NCBI RefSeq assembly: GCF_033446685.1
Contig: NZ_JAWQLY010000009.1
Span: 154,323-218,322, forward strand
DNA: 64,000 bases
Origin: Modicisalibacter sp033446685
GTDB lineage: Bacteria > Pseudomonadota > Gammaproteobacteria > Pseudomonadales > Halomonadaceae
Reading direction: 5' to 3'
Numbering within the stretch: position 1 is the stretch's first letter; each line of letters begins with the position of its first letter. Shown here one piece after another: positions 1 to 11,197 of the stretch. Made by a program: the position numbers and the translations under genes. The notes under the pieces are model-generated. The model did no database searches, was not told where the DNA came from, and worked only from the letters and a program-made list of their open reading frames with translations.

Positions 1-2465
<2,465 letters not shown>

Positions 2466-2654
2466 CGGCGTTCCAATCCTCGCTCATCGCCCGGCTAGCG
2501 GGTCTGCTATAGCTCCCATCCTCAAGCATCCCGGCTCGTAGTGCCAGGGCGAACCGGCGCATCGGAGCGCAGCTATAACGTTATATAAGCCCTGAGCAGC
2601 AAACGCGCCACGGACGCCATGACCGTGACCGCGGCACGTTCCCGGCGAGCGCGC

Positions 2655-2680
2655 AAAAAAAGCGCCCCGGGAGGAGCGCC
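2655..2680 (-). terminator. Rho-independent terminator
   Basis: On the minus strand GCGCTCC and GGGGCGC (one G-T pair) form a 7-bp stem with a TCCC loop, followed by seven T. It lies just past the stop of the small membrane protein gene at 2698-3330 and should end its transcript before the CheB-CheR gene. Confidence 0.8.
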
Positions 2681-2697
2681 GTGGCGTAGGGAGTCGG

Positions 2698-3330
2698 CTA
2701 TTCCTGGCTAGAAAAGCTAGCGTTCAGCTGGCCGATCTGGTGGATATCGTGCATGTACATGTCGAACTTCGCCAGGAGATGCGTAAGCACGATCAAGCTA
2801 TAAACCAGCAACATCAAGACGAGGCTACTATTGGCCCACGTCAGGTAATCAATCGAAACTTCATAGGCAATGGTGTAAACGCTCAAGCCACCCAGAAAAA
2901 GCACTGCGAGCGAGTTGAAAATGATAACCGTAAGTAGCGTGCCCCTGATATCCACTGCCGGCGGATTCGTTTTCCAGAAGGAAAGATGAAGGATCTTTAT
3001 CCTGCCATTTACGACAATGTTGTTTTTCCGGCGCAGCAATGCTTCCGCCTTGTCTTGAGGTTTTTCTGCGCTAAAGGCAGTCAATACCATGCGCGGATCA
3101 ATATCGGGTCCGTAAATGGCCTTTACCGCTTGAATGAAGCCTGAAGATTCACCGGTTCGTGCATGTTCATCGGCCTTGAGCGCCAGACTTTTTAGAACTT
3201 GTCTGCGCGCATGGGTCTTTTCGTCTTCCTCTTCGATGCTCTGACTCTGATTGCAATAGATGTCGTAGAGTTGGTAGATGGAGAGGGCAACGCCAACGTA
3301 AATCAGAAACAGTATCGAGAGTTCCAGCAT
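2698..3330 (-). CDS. Small membrane protein of unknown function
   Basis: A 210-residue product that I do not recognise. It opens with a hydrophobic segment (LSILFLIYVGVALSIYQL), continues with a charged cytoplasmic-looking middle rich in Glu and Lys, and ends with two closely spaced membrane segments (LLTVIIFNSLAVLFLGGL and LVLMLLVYSLIVLTHLLA). An in-frame start exists at 3453, but the ATG at 3330 has AAAGGA about 9 bases upstream and puts the first hydrophobic segment at the N-terminus, so I chose it. Base composition is lower in GC than the neighbours, which may indicate acquisition. It is monocistronic with its own terminator. Confidence 0.7.
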   Translation of the reverse strand: MLELSILFLIYVGVALSIYQLYDIYCNQSQSIEEEDEKTHARRQVLKSLALKADEHARTGESSGFIQAVKAIYGPDIDPRMVLTAFSAEKPQDKAEALLRRKNNIVVNGRIKILHLSFWKTNPPAVDIRGTLLTVIIFNSLAVLFLGGLSVYTIAYEVSIDYLTWANSSLVLMLLVYSLIVLTHLLAKFDMYMHDIHQIGQLNASFSSQE

Positions 3331-3483
3331 GTCGATGCATCCTTTAACCGGGTGTGTCACCGCGTGGAATGATAGTGCCCCTCTTGTGTCACCCAAATCA
3401 ATTGATAAGGCCCGTGTGCGATGTTTTACCGCACCCGATCGTATCGGGCTCAACTATAGATGATCGTCCTGGCCTGGCGGGCG

Positions 3484-4227
3484 CTACAGCAGGGTGGACT
3501 TCCCAACCAGTACCACGCCGAAAGCGATCAGCATCAATAGGATCACTTTGCGGAAGGTCTCCGCGTCCATGCGTTGGCGCACGAAGCCGCCAAGCTTGGT
3601 GCCCAGGTAGACCGGGATCAGTCCCGCCAGGGAAATCCAGATCGTCTCGAGCGTCATCAGCCCGAGCTTAGACAGGCCTAGTGCCATCACGATGCTCGAA
3701 AGGCTGAAGGAGATATTGATCGTCTGAATGAAGCGTTGGGGATCGAGTCGCAGGGCGAGCAGAAAGGGCAGCACCGGCATCACCTGCGAACCGGTCATGC
3801 CATTGATCATTCCGGTGAGAAAGCCCGAAAGCGGCGCAAGCTTGCGACCGAGGCTGTCCGGGATCGGCCGGCCGGGACGAAACAGCGTGAACGTGCCGTA
3901 GCCGATCAGCACCATCCCCAGAATGGCCCCGGCGACCAGGCTGTCGATGAGATCGAGCACGGCAAGGCCGAGCAGCAAACCCGGGATGGTAGCCACGAAC
4001 ATCGGCCAGAAACGCTTGGTGGTTTCCCGGAAGTGCCCGGCCTGAACCATGACGATGGCGTTGCTGATCAGCGAGGGGATGATGACCAGCGGCATGGCGG
4101 ACTTCAGACCCAGGCCGAGCGCCAGTATCGGCAGCGCCGAGGTCGAGAATCCCAGGCCGGTAGCCCCTTTGACAAAGGCCGCCACGAGATAGGCACAGGC
4201 GATGATGGCGATCGTTTCAGCGGTCAC
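3484..4227 (-). CDS. TauE/SafE-family sulfite/organosulfonate exporter
   Basis: Polytopic membrane protein of 247 residues from a GTG at 4227 (an in-frame ATG at 4296 would add 23 non-hydrophobic residues). It shows the TauE/SafE pattern: an N-terminal membrane segment with KGATGLGFS, a central SGFLTGMINGMTGSQVMPV, and a C-terminal segment (VILLMLIAFGVVLVG). The family is usually annotated as exporting sulfite or sulfoacetate, but substrates vary. No sulfur genes adjoin it here; a separate sulfur module lies at 51.7-53.5 kb. Neither start has a strong ribosome binding site, so the exact N-terminus is uncertain. Confidence 0.8.
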   Translation of the reverse strand: MTAETIAIIACAYLVAAFVKGATGLGFSTSALPILALGLGLKSAMPLVIIPSLISNAIVMVQAGHFRETTKRFWPMFVATIPGLLLGLAVLDLIDSLVAGAILGMVLIGYGTFTLFRPGRPIPDSLGRKLAPLSGFLTGMINGMTGSQVMPVLPFLLALRLDPQRFIQTINISFSLSSIVMALGLSKLGLMTLETIWISLAGLIPVYLGTKLGGFVRQRMDAETFRKVILLMLIAFGVVLVGKSTLL

Positions 4228-4485
4228 AACGCATCCGGGCTCGCGGTAGGGCTCGCTCGGCAGTGTGCGCCGGCCGGCACTGCTTGGCAATCGCATGGCA
4301 GGCGTGAAACGAGGACGGGGCTTGTCATGAAGCGTGTGCCCAGCAACCCGGACGTTCGAAACGCCAGCGAGCGCAGCCTGATGCCCATGTTAAGGAGAAT
4401 GGCTAAAGACAGTGAGCAAGAGGCCGCTTCTCGCTCACCCATTGCTAGGGCGTCCACAGGTTGGCTCAGGACGCAACTGGAGCTA

Positions 4486-6105
4486 TCAAGGGCGCACGCC
4501 GGGAATTGCAAGGGGTCGGTCCAGGGCGGTAAGCACGGCGGAATCGCGTTGATAGACATCCGGTCGAAAGGTGACGAGCCCATATTCGTTCGCCTGGGCA
4601 GTCCAGTAACTTAGTATGAGCGGCAGCGTCCGAGCCAGGGGAACATTACGGGTCTGACCGGTGGCAAGCAGCGACGGGAGATGCTGAGCGGTGCCGGTAT
4701 CGTCGAACAGCAGTTGAACGAGTTCCTGAACCTGTTGGACCCGGATACAGCCCGAGCTGAAGGCACGTTGCTCCTGGTCGAACAGGGCTTGCGCAGGGGT
4801 GTCGTGGAGGTAGACGGAATGGGAGTTGGGGAAGCGGATCGCGACCCTGCCGAGCGCATTGTCGGGGCCGGCCGTCTGGCGTAGCGTTACGTTGCCGGGA
4901 CGGGCCCAATCGATGAGGCCTGGATCGAGCGGGCGCCCCGCGGGATCCAGTACCTGTATGCGATGACGTGCCAGGTAGCCAATGTCGCGCCGCACCTCAG
5001 GCAATACGTCCTGGCGCAGGATCGTCGGCGGGATGGTCCAGGTAGGATTGACCGTGACATGGGTGATCTCGGAGCGTAGCGAAGGGGTCTGTCGGTAAGG
5101 CTTCCCGACCACGATCCGGGTGCGCCAGATCCGCCCGTCGGGCCGGAAATAGCTGAGCCGGTAGCCGGCGATATCGACCAGTACGAAAGTGTCAGGCAAA
5201 TCGTGGAGTAGCCAGCGTGCTCGCTCGAGGTTGACCCGTATCTGGTCTATGCGGGCTGCTACCGGGACATTGAGTGCGGCCCGGGTCCGTGAGCCAACGA
5301 TACCGTCGGTCTGCAGTAGATGGCGCTGCTGGAAGTCGCGAACCGCCGCGGCCAAGGCTTCGTCATAATACTTCGGCGGCGAAGAGGGGGCCTCGGTGGG
5401 GGATCGTGTCGCCTCGCCGGTCATTGCCAGCCGCTGACGCAGAAGCAGAACGTCTTCATGCGTCTCGCCTGGGCGCAGCGATTGCTCCCGGGGTGGGAGT
5501 GTCGGCCAGCCGCCAAGAGCCTGGATCTGGCGATACTTGGCGAGTGCCGAGCGCAGCCTTTCATAGGGCGGGTAGGGTGGCCTTGCATCGGCGAAGACCT
5601 GCGAGAACCGGCGGGTATCGATGGCCGCCGATACGACCGAGGGGTCCAGCCTCGCTTCCGCGACAGGAACCTCCCAGCGGGGATTGACGGCATAGGGGTC
5701 GACCTTGCCACGCTGCAGATGACGCAGTGCCAGCAGCAAGGTACGAGTCGCGTTTATATCGAAGCGCGCCAGTTGCGTCACTGACCGCGTACCGTGCGCT
5801 TGCCGATATTCGGCCTTGAGGGTATCCGGTGCATAGTCGGCCGGATCGAGGCCGTCATCGGCCAGCGTGGACAAGGCGTCGATGAACGCTGCAAGGGTTG
5901 CCTCATCACCCCATGCCGGTCTGAAACCGTCTCGTGCATAGATCTCTTGAAGCAGCCGATCACCGTCTGGCAAGTAACGGGCAATGGCCTCTTCGATACT
6001 TTCCGATCCCGGCTCGCCGCTTCCATGTGCCGATACAGCGAAGCATGCCAGCAGCAGCAACAGCCACCGCGGCAGAGTTTTACTTGCCATTATTCGCAGG
6101 CCCAT
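4486..6105 (-). CDS. YcbB-type L,D-transpeptidase
   Basis: A 539-residue exported enzyme. The ATG at 6105 is preceded by GAGGT and followed by a signal peptide (LPRWLLLLLACFAVSAHG). A scaffold region is followed by a peptidoglycan-binding domain (AAVRDFQQRHLLQTDGIVG) and the catalytic YkuD domain with HDTPAQALF and the active-site SSGCIRV cysteine motif. Enzymes of this build make 3-3 crosslinks between meso-diaminopimelate residues of peptidoglycan in the periplasm, independent of penicillin-binding transpeptidases. It is transcribed away from a second L,D-transpeptidase starting at 6205, with about 100 bp between them. Confidence 0.9.
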   Translation of the reverse strand: MGLRIMASKTLPRWLLLLLACFAVSAHGSGEPGSESIEEAIARYLPDGDRLLQEIYARDGFRPAWGDEATLAAFIDALSTLADDGLDPADYAPDTLKAEYRQAHGTRSVTQLARFDINATRTLLLALRHLQRGKVDPYAVNPRWEVPVAEARLDPSVVSAAIDTRRFSQVFADARPPYPPYERLRSALAKYRQIQALGGWPTLPPREQSLRPGETHEDVLLLRQRLAMTGEATRSPTEAPSSPPKYYDEALAAAVRDFQQRHLLQTDGIVGSRTRAALNVPVAARIDQIRVNLERARWLLHDLPDTFVLVDIAGYRLSYFRPDGRIWRTRIVVGKPYRQTPSLRSEITHVTVNPTWTIPPTILRQDVLPEVRRDIGYLARHRIQVLDPAGRPLDPGLIDWARPGNVTLRQTAGPDNALGRVAIRFPNSHSVYLHDTPAQALFDQEQRAFSSGCIRVQQVQELVQLLFDDTGTAQHLPSLLATGQTRNVPLARTLPLILSYWTAQANEYGLVTFRPDVYQRDSAVLTALDRPLAIPGVRP

Positions 6106-6204
6106 TAGGCATACCTCGCTGGTTTTCGGCATGTCGATCCTCGATGCCTCGGGTACTATCTCAGTAGCCATTGTCTGGCGTGTTCCAGGAAAGGTACCGT
6201 TTTC

Positions 6205-6939
6205 ATGTTACGTATCCCTGCACTATCTTCATTGGCCGTTGCGCTGGCCTGCGTCCTGCTATCATCGGCGCCGGCGGCCCGGGCCGGGGAGTTCCTGTCC
6301 CGGGTCGGCGGCGTCACCATGCACGTCTCTCGGGCCCAGACGCTGGCCCATACGCTATCCCGGTTGGCCCCCGATGCCAGTAGTCGCGCGCTGCGTTTGG
6401 CGGCGCGAGCCATTTCTTGCGCCGAACCGGACGCCGAGCGGCTGGCCGTCATCGATTACTCTCTGCCGTCTACACAGCCCCGGCTATGGGTCTTCGATCT
6501 CATTTCCCGCACGCTGGCATTCAAGGAGCTCGTCGCGCATGGTCGTGGATCCGGCAATAATCGGGCGACGACCTTTTCCAACGTGCCCGATAGCTGGCAG
6601 TCGAGCCTGGGCCTGTTTAGGTCCCTGAATAGCTACCAAGGCAGGAACGGCTATTCTCTGCGGCTCGAAGGGCTGGAACCGGGTGTCAATGATAAGGCCT
6701 TCGAGCGAGCCATCGTCATTCATGGCGCGGATTATGTGGATGAGGCTTTCATCGAGCACACTGGACGGTTAGGTCGCAGCCACGGCTGTCCGGCGGTACG
6801 CGAAGAGATCGCCTCGCCGCTGATCGACAGCCTCAAGGACGGGCAGTATCTATTCGTCTACTATCCCGATGATGAGTGGCTAGAGAGTTCCACGTTCCTG
6901 CACTGCGAGGGGGCGACACCTCAACTGGCCAGCCAGTAG
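6205..6939 (+). CDS. L,D-transpeptidase catalytic-domain protein (YkuD_2 type)
   Basis: The 244-residue product begins with a clear signal peptide ending APAARA. The C-terminal half carries the murein L,D-transpeptidase signature: IVIHGADYVDEAF followed by GRSHGCPAV with the catalytic cysteine. This subfamily is small, lacks a separate peptidoglycan-binding domain and is common in proteobacteria. A good Shine-Dalgarno (AGGAAAGG) precedes the ATG. It is divergent from the larger L,D-transpeptidase at 4486-6105, so both may share a control region. It converges on cbpM with only four bases between the genes. Confidence 0.85.
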   Translation: MLRIPALSSLAVALACVLLSSAPAARAGEFLSRVGGVTMHVSRAQTLAHTLSRLAPDASSRALRLAARAISCAEPDAERLAVIDYSLPSTQPRLWVFDLISRTLAFKELVAHGRGSGNNRATTFSNVPDSWQSSLGLFRSLNSYQGRNGYSLRLEGLEPGVNDKAFERAIVIHGADYVDEAFIEHTGRLGRSHGCPAVREEIASPLIDSLKDGQYLFVYYPDDEWLESSTFLHCEGATPQLASQ

Positions 6940-6943
6940 CGGC

Positions 6944-7258
6944 TCACCTGGGGTCCAACCCAGCGGCCCGGAGCCGTGCCCTGAGGCGATCCACCTCCTC
7001 GAACAGGTCTGCCACGAGGGCGGCCAACTCGGGGTCGGCCTCGAAATCGAACTCCATCTGACGCAGGCGCCGAGCTCGGGTCAGGTCGCGACTGGTGAAG
7101 CGCCATTGCGAGGCGTAGCGCGTGCCATCACCGAGCATGCCGCTTTCGATCCGTTCCACCACCCATTGGCGCTTTACGGCGCAGGCGCGCGCGAATTCTT
7201 CCAGCGATAAACTGGTCTCGTCGAGTAACTCGCCGTTGACTGTATTTTTTTCAGTCAT
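6944..7258 (-). CDS. cbpM: CbpM-like modulator of CbpA
   Basis: A 104-residue protein with the CbpM layout: a MerR-like N-terminal segment (SLEEFARACAVKRQWVVERIESG), a central WRFTSRDLTRARRLRQ helix and a C-terminal coiled region with RLRARLRAAG. CbpM binds the J domain of CbpA and inhibits its co-chaperone and DNA-binding activity. It sits three bases downstream of cbpA on the same strand, with GAGGTG just before its ATG, so the two are translated from one transcript. Identification rests on this context and the helical pattern. Confidence 0.85.
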   Translation of the reverse strand: MTEKNTVNGELLDETSLSLEEFARACAVKRQWVVERIESGMLGDGTRYASQWRFTSRDLTRARRLRQMEFDFEADPELAALVADLFEEVDRLRARLRAAGLDPR

Positions 7259-7261
7259 GAC

Positions 7262-8203
7262 TCACCTCGTCTGACGCGGGTTGAACGGCATGTCACGCGC
7301 CATTGCCTCGTAGAACTGACGCGCCTTGTCGGTATTGGCCGGTGGTAGCACCACTTCCAGGATAAAATAGAGATCGCCGGGGGCGGAGCCGGGAATGCCG
7401 CGCCCTTTCAGGCGTAGCTTTCGTCCGCCCTGCGAGCCTTTGGGAATCTTCAGATGGACCTGGCCGGAGGGCGTGGGAACGTCGATGGCGGCGCCGAGGG
7501 CCGCCTCCCAGGGGGCGACCCGCAGCGTCGCGAAGACATCCTTGCCCTCCACACGATAGTCGGGGGTCGGCGTGAAATGCAGTTCCAGATACAAGTCGCC
7601 AGGCTCACCCCCGCCGACCCCCGGGTGGCCTTGACCCGCCAGGCGAATATGCTGACCCTCCTTGATGCCCTTGGGGATATGCACCTTGAGCTCGTGCTCA
7701 TGCAACGAGACACGCCCCTGAGCGTCGGTCTGCGGTACATGTAGCGTCACGACGCGCGTTGCACCCTGATAGGCATCCTCCAGGTCGACGAAGATCCTGG
7801 CGTGGCGATCGCCACCGCGCATTTGATAGCCCTGGTGGCCGCGGGGCCCGGTGCCCCGGCCGGTATGACCGAACAAGTTGGCGAAGAAGTCGCTGAACTC
7901 GCCCAGGTCGACATCCTCGAAGCCGCTGCCCGAGAACTCGAAACCGGCATCCCAATCGGGAGGCGGATGGAACTCCTGCCCGGCGTGATAGCGCTCGCCA
8001 AGCTGGTCGTAGGCGGCCCGTTTCTCCGGGTCGGTGAGCACCGCCTTGGCCTCGTTGATCTCCTGCATGCGCAGCGCGGCATCGGGTTCCTTGCTGATAT
8101 CGGGATGATACCTGCGCGCTAGCTTGCGATAAGCCTTCTTGATATCGGGAATGGCCGCGGTCTTATCGACTCCCAGCACTTGGTAATAGTCCTTGAATTC
8201 CAC
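7262..8203 (-). CDS. cbpA: CbpA, DnaJ-family curved-DNA-binding co-chaperone
   Basis: A 313-residue DnaJ-like protein. Residues 1-70 form a J domain (EFKDYYQVLGVDKTA, then the HPD motif in RRYHPDISKEPDA). A Gly/Phe-rich linker and two C-terminal substrate-binding beta domains follow (VHIPKGIKEGQHIRLAGQG and LKIPKGSQGGRKLRLKGRG). There is no zinc-finger domain, which separates CbpA from DnaJ. I use the GTG at 8203, preceded by GGAG at 7 bases, rather than the longer frame from 8242. It heads the cbpA-cbpM pair, and an FNR-type palindrome lies upstream at 8337-8350, which suggests induction when oxygen is short. Confidence 0.92.
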   Translation of the reverse strand: MEFKDYYQVLGVDKTAAIPDIKKAYRKLARRYHPDISKEPDAALRMQEINEAKAVLTDPEKRAAYDQLGERYHAGQEFHPPPDWDAGFEFSGSGFEDVDLGEFSDFFANLFGHTGRGTGPRGHQGYQMRGGDRHARIFVDLEDAYQGATRVVTLHVPQTDAQGRVSLHEHELKVHIPKGIKEGQHIRLAGQGHPGVGGGEPGDLYLELHFTPTPDYRVEGKDVFATLRVAPWEAALGAAIDVPTPSGQVHLKIPKGSQGGRKLRLKGRGIPGSAPGDLYFILEVVLPPANTDKARQFYEAMARDMPFNPRQTR

Positions 8204-8309
8204 GGAATCGCTCCACTCTCGATGGGCTACGTGGGGCGGCACACTGGTTGGCGAAGGAAATATTGGCTGGCCAGGTGTCGCTTCCTTTAACGTAAGGAAA
8301 CCGCTTTCG

Positions 8310-8350
8310 TTTTAACGCGTCTTTCCGGTCGTGCGCTTGACCATCGTCAA
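8310..8350 (-). promoter_or_regulatory. FNR/ANR-type box and -10 upstream of cbpA
   Basis: TTGACCATCGTCAA at 8337-8350 is a perfect inverted repeat of TTGAC around four bases, a known ANR/DNR-type variant. On the minus strand a TTAAAA -10-like hexamer (8315-8310) begins 28.5 bp from the box centre, the geometry of class II FNR promoters. Confidence 0.6.
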
Positions 8351-8382
8351 CAATCCAGGTGCTTGCTTGAACAACCAGGAAG

Positions 8383-10932
8383 TTAGCGCTGCCAGGCAAT
8401 GTGCTGATTTTCCAAGGGGACTGCTCTATCACGGTGGAAGGGGACGACCCTGGCCGTGTAGTCGGTATCAGGCCGATGCATGGGGCTCGTCACCTCATAG
8501 ACATAGCCGTTGGCGGCGTTTGGCAATTGTCGCACGCACACCATGGGAATGATTTCAGGCTCCCCGCCTGTGAGCCCATCGGCGTAGAGTTGAACTTGTA
8601 CGACGTCGGGAGCGAGGTCGCCGAGGTAGACCTCGACTTCGAAGCGGCACTGGCTGTCATCGCCCACCGCCGAAGCCGTGCCGAAATGCACGCTAGCCCA
8701 GCGGCGCAAGTCGAAAAGCTGCTGGTCGGGCCTTGTGCGATGGAGGTACGCGCCGCAGTGAAATTCGGCGACACGATGGCGAAAGGCCTTGGCCGCGGGC
8801 AGGTAATACCGTTCGATATAGTCGCGTAGCGAACGGTTGGTAGAAAACCTGGACGTCAACGTGGCCATGCTTTCCCGCATGCGGCTGACCCAGGCAGCGG
8901 GGACTCCTGACTCGTCACGTTCATAAAACGCCGGGACGATTTCCCGCTCGAGCCGCTCGTACACTTCCTGCGCTTCGGCAGCATCCCAGGCTGCAACGTC
9001 ATCATGCTCAAGGCCGTCTCCGATTGACCATCCTACGCCGGGGTTGAAGGCCTCCGCCCACCAGCCATCAAGGACCGATAGGTTCAAACCGCCATTTACC
9101 AGTGTTTTCATGCCACTGGTGCCACTCGCTTCCCAGGGACGGCGTGGTGTGTTGAGCCACACATCGACGCCCTGAACCAGTTGCTCGGCAACTTGCATGT
9201 CATAGTCGCTCAAGAACACGACGCGCCCCCGGGCTTCCGGGCGGTGAATGAAGCGCAGCCATGCCTGAATCATGGCCTGACCGGCCAAGTCTGCCGGGTG
9301 GGCCTTGCCGGCAATGACGAGTTGTACGGGCCTCGCTGGATCATTCAATAACCGGAGCAGGCGCTCCGGATCATGCAAGAGCAGGTTGGGCCGTTTGTAC
9401 TCGGCGAAGCGGCGGGCAAAGCCCAGGGTCAGGATGCTGGGGTCGAAGATGTGTCTTGCCGCCTCGACGTCATGCTGGGGCATACCGGATGATGCCAACT
9501 GATGAGACAGCCGCTCGCGAATGTAATCGACCAGTGCCGTGCTTGCCGCTAGCCGGAATTGCCACAGTCGGGCGATGGCGATGTGCCGGATCGGCTCGCC
9601 GACATCCTCCGCCGCGCCAAGCCAGCGGTCGTGTCCGCAGGCCTCCGTCCATAATTGATCGGCTGCCACCGAGTCCCAACTGGGTACATGCACGCCGTTG
9701 GTGACATGGCCAACCGGGACCTCGTGAATCGGCCAGCGCGGAAAGAGCGGTGCGAACAGGTGTCGACTGATGCGAGCATGCAGACGGCTCACGCCATTCA
9801 CCGCACCGCTGCCGCGTATCGCCAGGTAGGCGGTGGTAAAGGGTTCGTGCGAATCGTCTGGCACTTGCCGGCCCAGCGCAAGAAGCGACTCCACGGTCAT
9901 GTCCAGCATCTGCTCGGCATAGGCCGTCAGGTACTTTCTGATCAGGTGGGGCTCAAAGCGGTCGAAGCCTGCCGCGACCGCCGTGTGGGTCGTGAAAAGG
10001 TTGCCCGCGCGGGTAATGTCCAGGGCGGCGTCGAATGGCAGGGCATGTGTACGCATGAAATGCGCCGCTCGCTCCAGCACGGCGAACGCAGCATGCCCTT
10101 CGTTTAGGTGGCAGATATCCGGCTCGATGCCTAAGGTCGCCAGCAGGCGCCAGCCACCGATACCCAGCACTATCTCCTGTTGCAGTCGCAGTTCGGCCCC
10201 TCCGCCGTAAAGGTCATTGGTAATGCCACGATGCGCCGGAACGTTGGCTGCATCGTTGCTATCCAACAAGTAGAGCTTCACGCGGCCGACCTGGGCCTCC
10301 CATGCACGTAGCCAGACGCAATGTGCCGGTAACTCGACTCTGATCCGTAACCACTCACCATCGGAGGATCGTAAAGGGACGATGGGTAACTGCCCCGGGT
10401 CGTTGTACGGAAATAGCGTCTGCTGTCTCCCTTGCTGATCAATGACTTGGCGGAAGTAGCCCTGCTGATACAACAGGCCCACGCCAATCACCGGCACGCC
10501 CAGGTCACTGGCGGCCTTCAGTTGATCTCCTGCCACGTTACCCAGCCCGCCGGAATAGATTGGCAAGGCTTCACTGAGCATGAATTCCATGCAGAAGTAG
10601 GCGACCGTGCCCAACGCATCGCGCGGATAGGCATGCTGGAACCAGGACGGGGATTCATTGGCATATCGCCGAGCCTGGAGAAGGCTTTCCATTTCCTGGC
10701 GAAAATCAGGCGACGCGAGTAGTCGCTCCAGCGTTTGCCGGGAGACTGTCTGCAATACGACCCACGGGTTATGGGTCAGCTCCCACAGCTCAGGGTCTAG
10801 CATCCGCCATAGCCGATCTGTCGTATGGTTCCAGGAAGAGCGCAAATCCAGGGCAAGCTCGGCCAAGACATCGAACCCTTCCAGGTCCGCACATAGGCTG
10901 GCGGTGATCTTGTTAAAGCGTGATATTGGCAA
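8383..10932 (-). CDS. glgP: Alpha-glucan phosphorylase
   Basis: An 849-residue enzyme of the GT35 phosphorylase family, which releases glucose-1-phosphate from glycogen or maltodextrin with inorganic phosphate. It has the short bacterial/archaeal alpha-glucan phosphorylase layout: an N-terminal extension (ALDLRSSWNHTTDRLWRMLD), GGLGNVAGDQLKAASDLGVP, and the pyridoxal-phosphate site EASGTSGMKTLVNGGLN with the Lys at about residue 609. The start appears to be a TTG at 10932; the frame is closed by a stop 60 bases upstream and no ATG lies between, so the N-terminus is uncertain. Phosphorolysis saves one ATP per glucose compared with hydrolysis, in keeping with the energy-saving theme of the region. 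Confidence 0.88.
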   Translation of the reverse strand: MPISRFNKITASLCADLEGFDVLAELALDLRSSWNHTTDRLWRMLDPELWELTHNPWVVLQTVSRQTLERLLASPDFRQEMESLLQARRYANESPSWFQHAYPRDALGTVAYFCMEFMLSEALPIYSGGLGNVAGDQLKAASDLGVPVIGVGLLYQQGYFRQVIDQQGRQQTLFPYNDPGQLPIVPLRSSDGEWLRIRVELPAHCVWLRAWEAQVGRVKLYLLDSNDAANVPAHRGITNDLYGGGAELRLQQEIVLGIGGWRLLATLGIEPDICHLNEGHAAFAVLERAAHFMRTHALPFDAALDITRAGNLFTTHTAVAAGFDRFEPHLIRKYLTAYAEQMLDMTVESLLALGRQVPDDSHEPFTTAYLAIRGSGAVNGVSRLHARISRHLFAPLFPRWPIHEVPVGHVTNGVHVPSWDSVAADQLWTEACGHDRWLGAAEDVGEPIRHIAIARLWQFRLAASTALVDYIRERLSHQLASSGMPQHDVEAARHIFDPSILTLGFARRFAEYKRPNLLLHDPERLLRLLNDPARPVQLVIAGKAHPADLAGQAMIQAWLRFIHRPEARGRVVFLSDYDMQVAEQLVQGVDVWLNTPRRPWEASGTSGMKTLVNGGLNLSVLDGWWAEAFNPGVGWSIGDGLEHDDVAAWDAAEAQEVYERLEREIVPAFYERDESGVPAAWVSRMRESMATLTSRFSTNRSLRDYIERYYLPAAKAFRHRVAEFHCGAYLHRTRPDQQLFDLRRWASVHFGTASAVGDDSQCRFEVEVYLGDLAPDVVQVQLYADGLTGGEPEIIPMVCVRQLPNAANGYVYEVTSPMHRPDTDYTARVVPFHRDRAVPLENQHIAWQR

Positions 10933-11197
10933 CGTCGCGAAACCGTTATGTCTATCCTGACGGCCAGGAGGGCCGCACCGACCATGCGAAAACCGCTAGG
11001 CTTCCCTAGGTGTCAGCATAGACAGCAATTCGCAAGGGGAATGAGATACCCCCGGCATCCGCCGAGCAAATCAGGGATTTATTGACTCGTATCCTTGTTT
11101 CATGAAAGGCAGGCTTCGCTTGCTGGCTACCCTATCGATGTTTTTTTGCGTTACCGTACACGTTGGTCGAAGCGGGCAAGCTCCCGGAGGAGGCGAA

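Noticed and set aside
11081..11094. TTGACTCGTATCCT before the HDAC-family gene as FNR box
   Set aside because: Only the left half fits; the right half lacks TCAA.
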